DNA of 64,000 nt, taken from positions 1 through 64,000 of the forward strand of contig JADNRV010000035.1 of assembly GCA_015499995.1 (NCBI GenBank). Reading direction: 5' to 3'. Origin of the DNA: Flammula alnicola (Eukaryota; Basidiomycota; Agaricomycetes; Agaricales; Strophariaceae). Numbering within the stretch: position 1 is the first letter of the stretch; each line of letters opens with the position of its first letter. The notes beneath the pieces are model-generated. The model ran no database searches, was not told where the DNA came from, and was given only the letters and a program-made list of their open reading frames with translations. The translations under genes were made by a program, and so were the position numbers. Positions 21,094 to 33,601 of the stretch are shown piece by piece.

Positions 21094-22216
21094 TTATACG
21101 TGCAACTCTGAGCCAGTGGATAGGCTAGCAAGAGTTGACGTTGGATCGTTGGATCGCATCAGCGTCGGAATGTCCTCATCTCGGAAATTGGGAGTGGCAA
21201 CATGTGAAGGCCTCACGGCAGTAGTAATAGCGCGTCCTTTGGCGACGTGGTAAACAATTAAGGTGGGCGATAAAACCTATGTAGGTGATTTCAGGAAGGT
21301 GAGCAAAATGCCTCCACAAAAATTACTCAAGGAAACTCACGCAAATGTGGGGAAGGAGAAGCAGCGGGATGATGCACCCGTTTAAGGTCGTCTTGTCGCC
21401 CCGGGCGAATAGAGCAACATATACGATGCAAGTCACGACGATCAAAACACAAGACTCGACACACATGACGATAATCCTCATAAATGGCGATGAATATTGG
21501 GCCCCGAGGACCCGGCGCATGCCTTCTTGATGATGAATAAGTCGTCCACAAACCAACGCGGTTAGGGTGAAGTTAACGAAGATCGTAATGGAAATCGTGA
21601 TTAAGGTTGGCGTCAGTGGTGAGACTAGTGTGAAGGTCGATAGTTCAGGGATCAAATAATATAAAATTCCGCTGCCTTTGTTAGAGAGTTGGTTAGAGCT
21701 AGTGAAGAATGAGGATGGAGGGAAAGCCGCACCAATTGATGCCAACGAAATTAAAAAGAGAACGCCGTACAATATGGTGTGAGCGACCCGCGTTGTGTTC
21801 GTATATAGGATGAAGCAGCGCCAAAGCTATATTTATTAGATACGTAGGGAATTTAGTAACGAAACTACGAAAGCTGTAAAATGGCTGACCATAAATCCGT
21901 CTGCGCCCCAGATAGTAAACGGAAGGGTGAGAGGTTCATTCATTTTGGTGAGATGATGTGACGAGATGTCGACGCCAGAAAACACTGCTATCGTGATATA
22001 CACCATTCCTTGAACGAGTGCCGCAGTGCTCAGAAGAAACATAACCACGATGTAGGTGATGAGAAACATCCGGATACGGTTGGAGTAAGTGTACTTTTTG
22101 CTCGTCACGAGTAGAGCGAGGGAATGGAAGAACAGCGACACGACGAGGCCATAAGCAATGGCTGAAACTAATGCGCCAATCAGTTGTAGTTGGAGGAGAG
22201 AATCCGGGCCTGCCAT
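21094..22216 (-). CDS. Seven-helix membrane protein, dispersed copy D (312 aa)
   Basis: Exons 21890-22216, 21733-21826, 21341-21675 and 21094-21276 join in frame to 312 aa. The start is the first ATG (22214-22216, MAGPDSLL); the frame is open further upstream but only from a TTG codon. Family blocks WGADGFM, LWRCF, RRVLGAQYSSPFMR, MCVESC and NGCIIPLLLLPHIC are kept, and all three intron positions match copies A-C. The donor of intron 1 is GTCAGC. The tail is shorter, about 60 residues, with AVRPSHVATPNF. It lies about 11 kb from the tandem array in the same orientation, beyond malate synthase and the hAT-like element. Function unknown. Confidence 0.8.
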
Positions 22217-23987
22217 GATCCCAGTTGTTGTGAACTTTGGGGCCTCGGGCAAGGGATATCGATCCGACGTAAATGGAGCCCTATAAATATGCGCGGCCTA
22301 CATAGCTTGAAGTCGTGCTTCGAAGATCTAACTGTGCATTGCCACCAATCAGGATTGTTATCAGGAATCAGGATGACAACCTGTTCAGTTCAAGCGAAAT
22401 TACGACATATGGCTAGCGCTTGATCAAAACGCGACCGAACAAAAGAATCCGTTGCCAGCTCGACGGTATTGCCATGTCCAAGTGCTTAGTGCGGGGCCCT
22501 CTAGTGTTTCATGCCTGGTCTACAGGCTACAGCTGACGGAGATCATAATTTTTCCTTCAAGAGAAATTCTGGACGAACTTGTTGACCAAAGCGTTGGGTG
22601 TTCGGGAAGCCAGCCCCGTGGCTACTAGCTAGATTTATTTACGCATGCGATCTGCCAAAAAGCAGTGTCAGGACACAATCACAGGAGGCCCGAAACACTT
22701 GCAAAGAATGATTATTTACTTACGGAACCTAATGTCCAGGCACGATGAGGACCAACCATGACACGGCTCGCGTTTTATCAGGCAGTGGTGCGTCAGCCTC
22801 AGAGACATCTTCAAGAGCTTAATCGACAGGAGTGGAAGTTCTTACGTGACTGTCTCGAAGAGAACAACGGTTCTAGTGGAAACAGTTGTCGGCGATATGT
22901 AGTATGATTGAAGGTGTTGGAGGAGGATGATCGGAGCTCGGAGCTGCTATTCGCATACCGCGCTAGGTGAAAGCAAGAAAAGCACTCAGGCCACCCGTAG
23001 GACATCCTAAAACTCAAAAAATAGCAGTCCACGTAGATACGGGGAATTCAAACCGGGAGGCCAGTGTATGAGAACCGTTGAACTTCAAGTTTCGGATGGG
23101 TGAGTTGTCTGCCAATATTAGCAGTTACTCCAAAGGCGTATGCCATGTCTTTATCCTCGCCGAAGCATCCAAAATAATCGCAGCAGCAAAGGGACATAAA
23201 TCATGTTGGAATGCATGTGCCATAGGTTATGCGAAGAACATGGACATGGGGTGAAAGGTGTGGGTGGCTGGTAAACAATGTTCTCCCTTCCGCGATTGCT
23301 TTTGCTGGTGTTGCTAATCCCCCGGCGCTCTCCTCTGCCACCCCCCATCTATACTGAATACAAAGCCGACATCCGAAAAGAAGGTTCTTTAGATGTTGAG
23401 CTTAGTCCTGCGCCAGTGACGACGCTTGGCGTTGTACTGATGGAAGTATTTGGCAATAAATATCTTGCTTCAGTCAAGACAATAAAATACGCACTTGGAT
23501 CTTAGTATCTGTCTTTAGGCGGAACCATTGGGGAATGGGCCTGTACGCAAAATTGAAACCGTCAACAGCTCATCCCGAACATATACCTTGCAATATCAAC
23601 GCACCTGTTTTGACGGCCGGCCTTAGCGAGGATTCGTTTTGTGCGGAAGGTCTTTTGGGAAGGCTACAAGGTCATAATACGGTTTATCAGAGACGTTCAA
23701 TGGTCCTAGAGTATGATTTGCTCACCATTGTTGTCGACGGCGGCGGCTAGGGGACGTTACGGTGGATATTTGTGTCGTGCTTGAAAATAAGGTTAGCAGG
23801 TGGCGCGAGCTGTATAGTTGTTGTCTCTTGCTTGGGAGGGCCGAAATCCTGCCGAGATGGCTTTCCCAGACCGGAGTCTGGTGATGGCTGATCTCAATCA
23901 CGTGTTTCCCACGTCGCCAGGCGCCTGTAAATAATTACCCATCTCTCAAGTTCGTCGTGTCATCGTTCTCATCCTTATCCTCTCAAA
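22217..23987. other. Intergenic region upstream of FKBP
   Basis: No gene could be supported; the ORFs are short and show no recognisable motif. It holds the divergent promoters of copy D and the FKBP gene. Confidence 0.45.
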
Positions 23988-24660
23988 ATGAAGTTCTTCA
24001 GCTGGCTTTCATTCGCAGTCTTCGGCGCCGTTGCAGCTAATGCTCAAGACGGAAGGCAGCCTCCCACTGAGCTGCAGATTGAAACGACATTCATGCCGGA
24101 CACATGTGGCAACAAAGCCCAGACGGGAGATCGTATCAAGGTTCACTACGTGAGTTCTCGTTGACCTTTATGGCTTGAGGATAAATAGCTGAAATAAACT
24201 GTGCTTAACAGACCGGAACCTTGTTCTCCAATGGAAACAAGTTCGATTCAAGGTATGTATTCTATTACCTTGCTCGAAGTACGTGTCTGACACGGCCTTT
24301 ATTCCCACCTAGTCTTGACCGTGGCCAACCTCTGCCATTGACGCGTAAGCTTCATCACCTTAGTTATGTGGAACTGGCTAACCTCATCTCGATTTTAGTT
24401 GGCGTTGGCCAAGTCATTAAAGGATGGGACGAAGGTCTCAAGGGAATGTGCCTCAACGAGAAGCGCACATTGACAATCCCGTCGAACCTGGCCTACGGTC
24501 AGTTATCTCTATTCCATCCAGCATCGCGAGTCTGACCGTGCACATCTTATATTCCACTGTAGGCTCTCGCGGTTTTGGAAACGTCATTCCACCAAACTCT
24601 GCCCTCGTATTCACTGTGGAGCTCGTGGGCTTGGACCCCGTGCAGCATGAGGAATTGTAA
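23988..24660 (+). CDS. ER-lumenal FKBP-type peptidyl-prolyl isomerase (143 aa)
   Basis: FKBPs catalyse cis-trans isomerisation of X-Pro bonds and bind FK506/rapamycin; this one belongs to the FKBP2/FKBP13 secretory type. Five exons (23988-24149, 24212-24252, 24313-24344, 24399-24497, 24563-24660) give 143 aa. Residues 1-20 are a signal peptide ([20 protein letters not shown]). The domain contains [40 protein letters not shown] and LVFTVELV, so the active-site Tyr, Phe-Asp, Trp, Tyr and Phe are all present. The C-terminus is HEEL, an accepted fungal variant of the HDEL ER-retrieval signal. It probably assists folding in the ER. Confidence 0.95.
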
Positions 24661-25076
24661 CTTATACTTTCTTTATGGAATGTTTGCAATCTATGTAGGA
24701 CTTTGCTCCTTGTATCATCAGACGATAGTAAGCATCGTTAGGCAGTCATGCAGGCGCAGAGTGCATAGAACAGCTGGTGGGTATGTTGACCGCCATGTAC
24801 CTCTGCAGGAGGGCGAGGACGCTGTCCTTTTGTCGTCATTGTATGTACGTCAAGGCTGAAAGCGTCCGACAAATGACTCTCATTTCACGGTCTGTTCGGT
24901 TTAAAATTTAGCTTCAGACGAAATTTATATTTGGTGGTGGAGAATAACGTTCAACTAGATAACAAGCTCGTTCGAATTTGCCCTTGCCCTCTAGTCTCCC
25001 TGTCACAATTTTGTGTTAGTAAATTCTGGAGTAAATTTCGTGTGGATGCTCTTCTCGGATCAAGATTTAGAAGTCT
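24661..25076. other. Intergenic region between convergent genes
   Basis: 3' regions of FKBP and the short F-box gene. Nothing else recognised. Confidence 0.5.
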
Positions 25077-26152
25077 TCAAATTTTGGTCTCGTTCAGGTA
25101 CCATTCGCGGCCTCGGTCATTCAAACACTCCATCCAATTGAGTCTCCAAAACCATCTTTGCAAAGGGTCACGGAGATATTTTTCTGGGAGACGATTAACC
25201 TCGTCAGCATTGTATTCCGACGACGAGACAAAAACAGAAACCGGGTACTCACGACGTCGAATTTGAAAAATGAGTTCGGCGAAATGCCAGTTGTCCATCC
25301 CTCCATGTGCTCCTTGCAGCCAGTCTAACATTCGCTCAAGATGCATGTTGTAGTCTGAGGGAAACAGCAAGATAATGCGATCCTCATCGATTTCCTGGAA
25401 CGCTGCCTCCATCTGAGTTGTAATCCACCCGTCCACTGACATCCCTTTGGGATAACCTGAGATGATGAGATAGCGCAAACGAGTGCACCGTAGAACAAGA
25501 TTGCGAACAACCTCGATTGAAACGGGAGAGTCGAGTTTGATGTGAGTCAAATGGGGTAGTTTCGTCAGTTTTTTCCATGATTTCCAGTCTTCCGCCCCGA
25601 GACTACTAATAATGTTAAGATGGGTGAGGTCAGACAATGTCGGGTGAAGCAGATCTTCCTCGGTGAAAAATGCAAGCTCTGCGGACAGTCTCCGAAGACG
25701 GAGATGTTGTATGTTGGGAAGGAAAAACTTGAACGTTCCTGCAATCCATATCGCGAGATCGTAGACGTTAGGGCACGAAGATAAAAGATGGTTTATCTCT
25801 TCATTCGTGAAGGATGAGTGGGTGATGAAATGTTTGGCGAAATGACCAACATCTTCCAGCTTCAAGGAAGGAAACTTCTTGAAGTCCGGGTATAAACGAT
25901 GTGCTGTCTGATTGAAGACACGATATAAAATCGGCCTTAACCTATGAAATCTTTCAAGTTACACGGTGACTGTTACACCAAAAAATTGTCAAAAACATAA
26001 AATCACAGCACTCACCACTCATTAACGCGTCTTGCTACCAGCATCAGCTTCACTATAGAGCATTTTGAACCGCCATTATCAGGTGCGGCTATTTCAAAAA
26101 TACAACGCTCTAGATCCTGAGGCAGAAACGGAGGACTGCAGTGTTCGAGCAT
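25077..26152 (-). CDS. Short F-box-like protein of duplicated pair 1 (310 aa)
   Basis: Exons 26016-26152, 25253-25941 and 25077-25183 join in frame to 310 aa. The ATG at 26150-26152 (MLEHC) is chosen because the paralogue at 29333-30403 has the same ATG in the same context; an in-frame ATG at 26200 would add 16 residues. The F-box-like helix reads FLPQDLERCIFEIAA. After the first intron comes LRPILYRVFNQ, a pattern typical of this mushroom family, then leucine-rich sequence with HLRLRRLSAEL and LTKLPHLTHIKL. It starts divergently from the long F-box pseudogene at 26472 with 319 bp between them. Role by family inference: SCF-type substrate adaptor, substrate unknown. Confidence 0.75.
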
Positions 26153-26471
26153 ATGTGGGACCACGGAGACTGGGAAGCAGCGGGCCAATGAGGTCTTCAA
26201 CTTGAATCGATAAGAATGGTGACATGTAGAATTAGAGAAAGCTCATTAACAGTTACAATGTGTGATACTCACCAACCGAGTCTACGTGGTCGAGCTCAAG
26301 CGCTCAAGCGCTCAAGACTGATTGGAAATGTATCGACGTACTTATTGTACTTTAAGCTTATTTAGCGGATGGATGTCGGCCCGGGCACGTCGGATGCGTA
26401 GGCGATGCTGCAGTGTGAACGTAGCTTGACTCTTACCACAACAAAGCTCTACTCGGACTCTGAACAATCCA
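26153..26471. promoter_or_regulatory. Shared divergent promoter region, pair 1
   Basis: 319 bp separate the two divergent start codons. The stretch includes a run of tcaagcgc repeats at about 26290-26310. No TATA box is certain. The corresponding region of pair 2 is 30404-30746. Confidence 0.5.
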
Positions 26472-28832
26472 ATGCTTCGCGATATTTTATTTTGCGTGAG
26501 CCTTACTCTTAAGGCATGAAATACAAAAGTTCTTACCATTTGTCCCATCTCCTCACAGGCAAAGCTTCCCGATCCGCCGACACCGCACCTTCTGTGCTCG
26601 AACATCCCTCCTTCCGAATCCGAAGCCACCCTTATTTATGCTGTCATTGCTGAAGCAAAGGCAGAGGAGCAGCGGTTAAGCAAGTTGTTGCTTGATAGAC
26701 CAGGTAGTAGGAGTGCAAGCTGGAAGATGGTGACTAGGTACAAAATCGGGCAAGCGGCCAAGTTCATTCATGCACATGAGGCGATAATATCACCTATCCG
26801 GCGCATTACTCCCGAAATCCTGCAGGAAATCTTTTCCTTTATTTTAGAGCACCCAATACGCGTTCCCTACCGGCGGGTAACGAGAGACCTTCCATGGACG
26901 CCATCCCAAGTCTGTCAGTCTTGGAGGGCCACCGCACTATCTCTCCCGTCTCTATGGAATCACCTGCCAACTGTCGACGCGACGAGACTGACAAAGACTA
27001 AAACGAAGCTCCAACTTGAAGTTCTAAATGAACTCCTGCGACGTTCAGCAAACACATTGCTCAGCGTACACATTTTCGCCCCTGGCGTTGACCTCAGAAG
27101 TCCACATCCCGCCGTTGGTCTACTGGTTCAACATTCCGAAAGATGGGGAACTTTTATCATCCATTCAACACCCTCAACCATAGCTGACATTCAAGGGATC
27201 AGGGGTCGGCTTCCGTCTCTCAGAGCCTTGGAATTAACAATATCTCGCTCTCAGAATGACTACAGTCACACCAGGCTGGACATATTCGAAGTTGCACCCC
27301 AACTGCGGTTAGCGCATGTGAACGGTCGTTACTTCGGCGACGTAGTGCTACCACTTCAACGTCTAGTTCACTACAAGGGCGAGATGGGGCCAATGTTTCG
27401 AATAACACAACTGTGCGATTCCAGGGTCCTTAAGATTCTTACGCTCTCTGAGAGCATCGATTCAAATTTCGACTCCGGCAAGATGATAACACTCCCTCAT
27501 CTCGTCAGACTCACCTTCACAACTTATCGCTCGGCGGAAACAAGCTTTCTACGATGCGTTAGCTTTCCTGCAATCGAGGACCTCCACATCATTTCACGTC
27601 AGGAAATCCTTTATCAACTCTTACATCAGCAATTCTGCGCTCTGGGCTTCCTTGTCGACTAAAAACCCTGGTTCTCCGCACGAATATTGACAGTCCCGAA
27701 CCTGGCGGTTTGACTTCGCTGTTGAAACTCACCCCAGAACTAGTTGAACTGAATACCACTATACCACCACACAGTGACATCTTCGACCTCGCACGCATTA
27801 AGCAAGACCGACCACTTGTTCCTCGATTAGAGAGTTGCACCTTTCAAGTTAAAAAGAAAATCGATGTGGAGACAGCTAGAGTTGTTTCCGACTTCGCCTC
27901 ATCCCGCTGCGAGGTGGAAGAGGCACCGGAACGGAGGTCCTCATTCACGGGGAACTGCGTCGTTTAAAAAGATTGCGCATCACTAACTCTTCCAGTGCGA
28001 TTCTCGTGCGACATGGCGATCTCGTAGTCTTGCTACCAGCTTTGGATCAAGCCCATTCGAAATTTGGACTCCATCTCCTACTTCCTCTGAACTGGAACGA
28101 CTCAAGCACAGACTCCACCGGGAGATCCCTGCCCTCGGTCTCTGGTACCTACATCGCCCAACGAAACGTGGCCCCAAGTGGCGCGACAGTGTATGCAAAA
28201 TCCTGACTGATATCGAAAACGTTGAGATAACGGATGCAAGGGATATTCTCGTGCGTTACCGAACTTTAACTTCAAAATGACAGCATGCCATTAATTAACG
28301 ACACTAAGTAATGATTCATAACAGATGTCTGGCCTTCATTTTTCTTTGCGAAGATTTGAGGAAGCAGCACTTCCACCAAAATTCAAGGGCCGCTTCCTCC
28401 AGTATACACGAAGGATCCGAGAAAAATGGAAGACATTGATCGAGCAATGTCCTAGTACGCAGCTCCAGGATATTCATTGGGCTCTTGAGAATGACCGTAA
28501 CAGCATCTTTGGCACTTGTATTACTTATATTGACACAAATCATGGTAATGTTACCTCACTGCCGAATAATTTCTCTGGCTGATCGTGTATGCCCTCTTGC
28601 AGCCGCTCGAGCAAGTCCAGAAGTATTCAGCAAGAGCCTCATTCATTTCCTCGACGACAAACTCGGGCATGCTAATAGGTTGAAGATTTTTACGGTACAT
28701 GTTGGATACTCCTTTAAACGCTGTTATTTACTTTCTTCTCTATAACATTTGCTTCGGCAATGTTTTTTGTCTCGACTGGCGCAGGTCACATTCCACAGCT
28801 TCCCAACGCATGATTCACATGCGAGACGATAG
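26472..28832 (+). pseudogene. Long F-box gene of duplicated pair 1, frameshifted
   Basis: It is a paralogue of the intact gene at 30747-32958. Exons are 26472-26495, 26559-28250, 28325-28544, 28603-28694 and 28785-28832. The F-box region reads SPIRRITPEILQEIFSFI, followed by WTPSQVCQSWRATALSLPS and leucine-rich repeats. Compared with the paralogue, about 7 nt are missing near 27600, which stops the frame at 27662. Further frame changes are needed near 27930 and 28045 to follow the homologous protein. The last exons remain readable (ASPEVFSKSLIHFLDD, then HSFPTHDSHARR and stop) and show what the intact paralogue has lost at its 3' end. Confidence 0.8.
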
Positions 28833-29332
28833 TCCTAACCGCGTTGAATCGAAGTCAGACGCCAGCGAACGAAGAATATCATCTGTTGGTAGCGCATGAG
28901 CCATTGAAAATTCGAAAGGTTGATCAGCTCATTTAATCGAGCACTCTTCCTCCGTCGTCTCGCCTAGAATGTTCTTCAAGTGCAAGGGTATTTTCAAGGC
29001 TCGCAAATTACTCTGGTATCGCGTACAAAGGTCATGGCAAAGACGCAAGCCAAAGATTACACTGCCTCCTCCCGTCTGGTTTACCTGTTTTGTTTGCTAA
29101 CATCCAGAACCCTCACGCCTTAACGAGAGCACTTGACGTATGCATGTATGTAGCTTCTCTTCGTAATTAATGAGCGGTGTGCAGCGACATTAATTCAACT
29201 ACAAAAAAAAACAGAGGCACCATTGTAGGTACCCAAGTCAATCTACACGGCGAGGTCTGCAAGATAATCCAAGTGCTTATGAGGGTGTCAATACTCACCT
29301 GGATTTAAGGAGACCCCTCGGAGATATACCAA
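28833..29332. other. Intergenic region between duplicated pairs
   Basis: The block at about 29050-29140 (gcctcctccc, tctggtttac, gccttaacgagagcac) recurs downstream of pair 2 at about 34030-34110, so the duplicated unit includes this 3' flank. No gene. Confidence 0.6.
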
Positions 29333-30403
29333 TCACGACTCACGACTTCCGACCTCATTGAGGTACCATTCGCGGCCTCGGTCATTCAGATCCTTTATCC
29401 AATCAGCTCTCGAGAGCCATCTCTGCGAAGAATGACGGAAATATTTTTCTGGGTGACGATTAAGCTCGTCAACATTGTGTATTTCGACAAGGGTGCAGAA
29501 AAGAAATTAGGTACGCACGACGTCGAGCTCGAGAAGCTAGTTCGGCAAAACACCAGTTATCTATTCCTCCATGTGCTCCAAGTTGTAGCCAGTCGAATAT
29601 AAAGTCAAGCGCGTCGTAGGACAATAGCAATACAATGCGATCCTCATCCATTTCCTGAAGCTCCGCCTTTATTTCGGTTGTCATCCACCTGCTGATCCTA
29701 TGAGCATAATTTGATATGATAAGATGTCGTAAACGAGTGCAATGTAGAAGGAGATTGCGAACAACTTCGATTGAAACGGGAGAGTTGATTGTGATATCCG
29801 TCAAATTGGGTAGTTTCGTCAGTTTTCTCCACGCTTCCCAGTCGATATCAACAACATTGAGATGGGTGAGATTGGAAAATATTGGCTCAATAAATCTTCA
29901 TCGCAGAAATCCGTGAGATCTGCAGACAGTCTCCGGAGACGGAGATGTCGCATGGTGGGAAGGAATAACTTGAACGCTTCTGCAATCCGAGTCCAAATCG
30001 CGAGGTCGCAGACATTAAGACAGGAAGATAGAAGATGGCTTATCTCTCCCTTCGTAAAGGATGATGAGATGATGAGATGATGAGATGCTTCGCGAAATGA
30101 CCAACGTCTTTCAGTTTCAAGGAACGAAACTTCTTGAAGTCGGGGTATGTACTCCATTTTGTCTGATTGAAGACTTGATATAAAATCAACCTTAACCTGT
30201 ATAAAATTTCAAGTTAAGTACACCAAAATCGTTGTCAATGACTTCAAATCACGATTCACAGCAACTCACCACTCATGAATATATCTTGCTCCCAGCATCA
30301 ACTTCAAGATAGAGCATTTTGAATCACCGCCAGATGCAGCTATTTCGAAAATACAACGTTCTAGATCTTGAGGAAGAAATGGAGAGCTGCAGTGCTCGAG
30401 CAT
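29333..30403 (-). pseudogene. Short F-box-like gene of duplicated pair 2, frameshifted
   Basis: It is a paralogue of 25077-26152 with the same ATG (30401-30403), first intron (30195-30269 region) and C-terminal exon ending RGREWYLNE. An 8-nt expansion of a gatgatga microsatellite at about 30059-30090 shifts the frame inside the KHFIT-like segment, and a second shift lies near 29880. The intact-looking stretch between (EISHLLSSCLNVCDLAIW, LRHLRLRRLSADL) is therefore in the wrong frame relative to both ends. Confidence 0.78.
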
Positions 30404-30746
30404 ATGTGGCACTACGGAGAGCCTCTGAATCAACCATAAGATTCCGAGTCAAGAATAGTAGTGAGTGACATGTGTAAAGTCTAGAAAAGCTCACTGACAG
30501 TGATGAATCGCCAAAGAGGTCTTATGTGCCAAGGGGGTCAATATTGAAATATTGAAGGTAGACTGAAAGAAATTCAAGGACAAGATCTTGACAATGACAA
30601 GATCATCGACTTCGACTCGGAAGTTGTTGAAGGGTACGCGAAGTCGGCCCGCGCATGCCGGACACTCGATGCGTGAACGTAATTTGACTCCGAGTCTTAC
30701 CACAACTTGACCACAACAAAGCTCTACTCCGACTCTGAACAATCCA
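30404..30746. promoter_or_regulatory. Shared divergent promoter region, pair 2
   Basis: 343 bp between the divergent start codons of the short pseudogene and the long F-box gene. It is the counterpart of 26153-26471. Confidence 0.5.
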
Positions 30747-32958
30747 ATGCTTCACAACATTGTATTTCGAGTAAGCATTACTCTAGAGGTATAAAATACA
30801 GAAGTCCTTACCATTCGTCCAATCCTGTATCAGGCAAAGCTTCCCAATCCACCGACGCCGCACCTTCTGCGCTCGAACATTCCACCTTCCGAATCTGAAG
30901 CCATCCTCGTCCATGCTGTCATTGCTGAAGCAAAGGCAGAGGAACAGCGTTTGATACTTCTCGGCAGGCCAGATGCTGGGAGTGCAAGCTGGAAGATGGC
31001 GACTAGGCACAAAATGGGGCAGGCGGCCAAATTCATTCATGCACATGAGGCGATAACATCAGCTATCCGGCGCATCCCTCCTGAAATCCTGCAGGAAATA
31101 TTTTTCTTTGTCTCGCTTTGGTACAAGGATCCAACACGCAATCCATGGCTCCGGAACTTGGAAGCGAATACACTTCCCTCAGGCTGGGCGCTATCCCAGG
31201 TCTGTCGGTCTTGGAGAGCCAGCGCACTATCTCTCCCATATCTGTGGAGCCACTTGCCAGCCATCAACCTGACGAATCTAAAGAAAAAAACGATACTCCA
31301 ACTTACTCTCCTAAGGGAACTCCTCCAACGTTCCGCCAACACATTGCTCAGCGTACACATTTTCGCCCCTCACATTAAAGTCCATTCACATCCCGTCATT
31401 GATCTACTGGTTCAACATTGCGAAAGATGGGAAACCATTATTATCTCCTCAACAGGCCGCACCATAGCTGGCATTCAAGGAATCAGTGGTCGGCTTCCAT
31501 CACTCAAGGCCGTCGAATTAGTGATATCTTCGTCTCGGAATGCCGACAATTACCCCGCAGACATATTTCAATTTGAGGTTGCACCCCAACTACGGTCAGC
31601 TCATGTGACGGGTGCTTACCTAGGCGAAGTAGTGTTTCCATTTCGACGTCTAGTTCACTATCGGGACGAACTGGGGCCAATGTTTCAAATAACCCAACTG
31701 TGCGATTCCGGCATCCTTGAAACCCTTACCCTCTTGGAGATCCGGGTATCGCATTTCGACTTCAGTAAGGTGATATCACTCCCTCATCTCGTCAAACTCG
31801 ACTTCAAAACTTATCATTCGGCGGAAACAAGCGTCCTACAATGTTTTAGCTTCCCTGAAATCGAGGACCTCCACATCGTTTCGTGTCACAGTGCAGGATA
31901 TCCTTTACAAAACCTTACGTCCACAATTTCGCGCTCCCGGCTCCCTTGTCCCTTGAAATCCCTATTTCTCCGCATGAAATTTGGCACTGTCGAACCTGGA
32001 GCTTTGACCACACTTTTGAAACTCACTCCAGAACTGGTTGAACTCAATATCACAAAGCCACAAGACGGTGATATTTCCGACCTCGTATGCGTCGAGGAAG
32101 ACCGACCTCTTGTTCCTCGATTGGAGAGTTGCATCTTTGAAGTTGAAAATAAAATTTATGCGCAGACGGCGAGAATCATTTCCTCTCTTGCCTCATCACG
32201 CTGCGAGGTTGGAGACGACTCGCGGGAAACCGAGTTTCGCATTCCGGGGGAACTGCGTCGTTTAAAAAGGTTGCGCATTGTCTACCATGCCAGCGCGATC
32301 ATTGTCCAGCACGGAGCTAAAGAGGTCTCGATACCAACTGTGGATCAAGCACCGTTCGAGAACTGGACACCATCCAAGACTTCCCTTGAACTGGGACGAC
32401 TCAAGTATCCACTCTGCTGGGAGATCCCCACCAGCAGTCTCGGGCAGATAGGTCTTCCAAGAAGAAATGGCTCAAAGTGGCCCAATATGATATGCGACAT
32501 TCTGAACGACATCGAAAGTGTTGAGATAACGGACGCAAGGGATATTCTCGTGCGTCACCCAACTTTTGTTCTTGGAAAGGATAGCATATTAACGACAACT
32601 GAAATTATAACAGATGTCTGGCCTTCACTTTTTCCTGCGAAGATTCGAGGAAGCACCGCTCAAACCAAATGTCAAGGAGCGCTTCCTCCACTATACACGA
32701 AGGATCCAAGAAAAGTGGAAGACCTTGATCGAGCAATGTCCTAGCGAGCAACTCCAGGATATTCATTGGGCACTTGACCATGACGAGGCCTCTCACCAGT
32801 GTCTTACCTATATTGACAGAAACCATGGTAATGTTAACCCACTCTCGAATAATTTCTTTGTCTGACCACGTATTTCCTTTGCAGCCGCTCGGACATCCCC
32901 AGAAGTATTTAGCAAGAGCCTCATTTACGGAGTTGACTACCGACTCAGGGCGTCCTAA
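30747..32958 (+). CDS. Long F-box protein of duplicated pair 2 (675 aa)
   Basis: Exons 30747-30770, 30834-32549, 32614-32827 and 32885-32958 join in frame to 675 aa. Exon 1 encodes only MLHNIVFR; the same mini-exon exists in the paralogue at 26472. Residues 9-100 include HLLRSNIPPSESEAILVHAV, an N-terminal alpha-helical region. The F-box then reads SAIRRIPPEILQEIFFFV, followed by ALSQVCRSWRASALSLPYLW and irregular leucine-rich repeats. The C-terminal exon is HFFLRRFEEAPL to LQDIHWAL, then TSPEVFSKSLIYG. The stop TAA (32956-32958) coincides with the target duplication of a MITE. Comparison with the paralogue shows that about 25 native C-terminal residues lie beyond the MITE. Likely an SCF substrate adaptor; target unknown. 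Confidence 0.78.
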
Positions 32959-33601
32959 CACTACTGGCAACAGGTTATTTAAGTTGACCAAAAATGATTA
33001 AGAAAATAAATTAAACATGTTTGCGTGTTTGGGCCGCTTTTCTGTCGCATAAAATCTATTTTCAACTCAACAATTGTTGGTACGAAAATTCTTTTGCCAA
33101 GTACTTCATTTTCAGTTGTATTTATGTGCCTATTAAATCTAATATTTGTGCCAATTTTTGTGATCGAAAAATTGTGACAGAAAGGCAAAGTTTATTGTCT
33201 TATTGTTCTCGTCATCAAATATAGTATTTGCACCGAGTTTTGATCCATTTAAAACAAATGAAAAATATTTTCAATTCAGTTTGGGTGCGAAACATTGTTC
33301 TTTTTGTTTAGCAGATAACTAAAATTCATGCTAAATTTATCATTTATGAGACAACAAAAGAAAATGTGAATACGGAAATTCACAAAAGATTTTCCCTCCA
33401 CAAAAACAAGACATAAAATTTCGGTTTCATGGGGTTAAAAACATTATAATAAGGTAGGATTTATATTATATTTTGTCACGCTTAAAATCTATTATTTTCA
33501 ATAGATTCATGATCTGAGAAAACGGTCGAAAAAATGCAAACATGTTTAATTTATTTTCTTAATCATTTTTGGTGAACTTAAATAACCTGTTGCCAGGAGT
33601 G
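32959..33601. mobile_element. MITE, 643 bp, with 66-bp terminal inverted repeats
   Basis: The left end 32959-33024 and the reverse complement of the right end 33536-33601 agree over 66 positions with two mismatches. It is flanked by TAA at 32956-32958 and 33602-33604. Removing the element and one TAA restores colinearity with the empty site in the paralogue at about 28670-28690. The interior is very AT-rich and has no coding capacity. The 3-bp TAA duplication would fit PIF/Harbinger; a TA-type (Tc1/mariner) reading is also possible because TA is contained in it. Confidence 0.88.

Noticed and set aside
22214..22252. Longer N-terminus for 7TM copy D starting at 22252
   Set aside because: That codon is TTG on the minus strand; the first ATG is at 22214-22216.
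30951..32744. Single 597-codon ORF for the long F-box gene
   Set aside because: It begins at TTG and runs past the exon end at 32549. Upstream homology to the paralogue and splice sites give a mini-exon start and three later exons.
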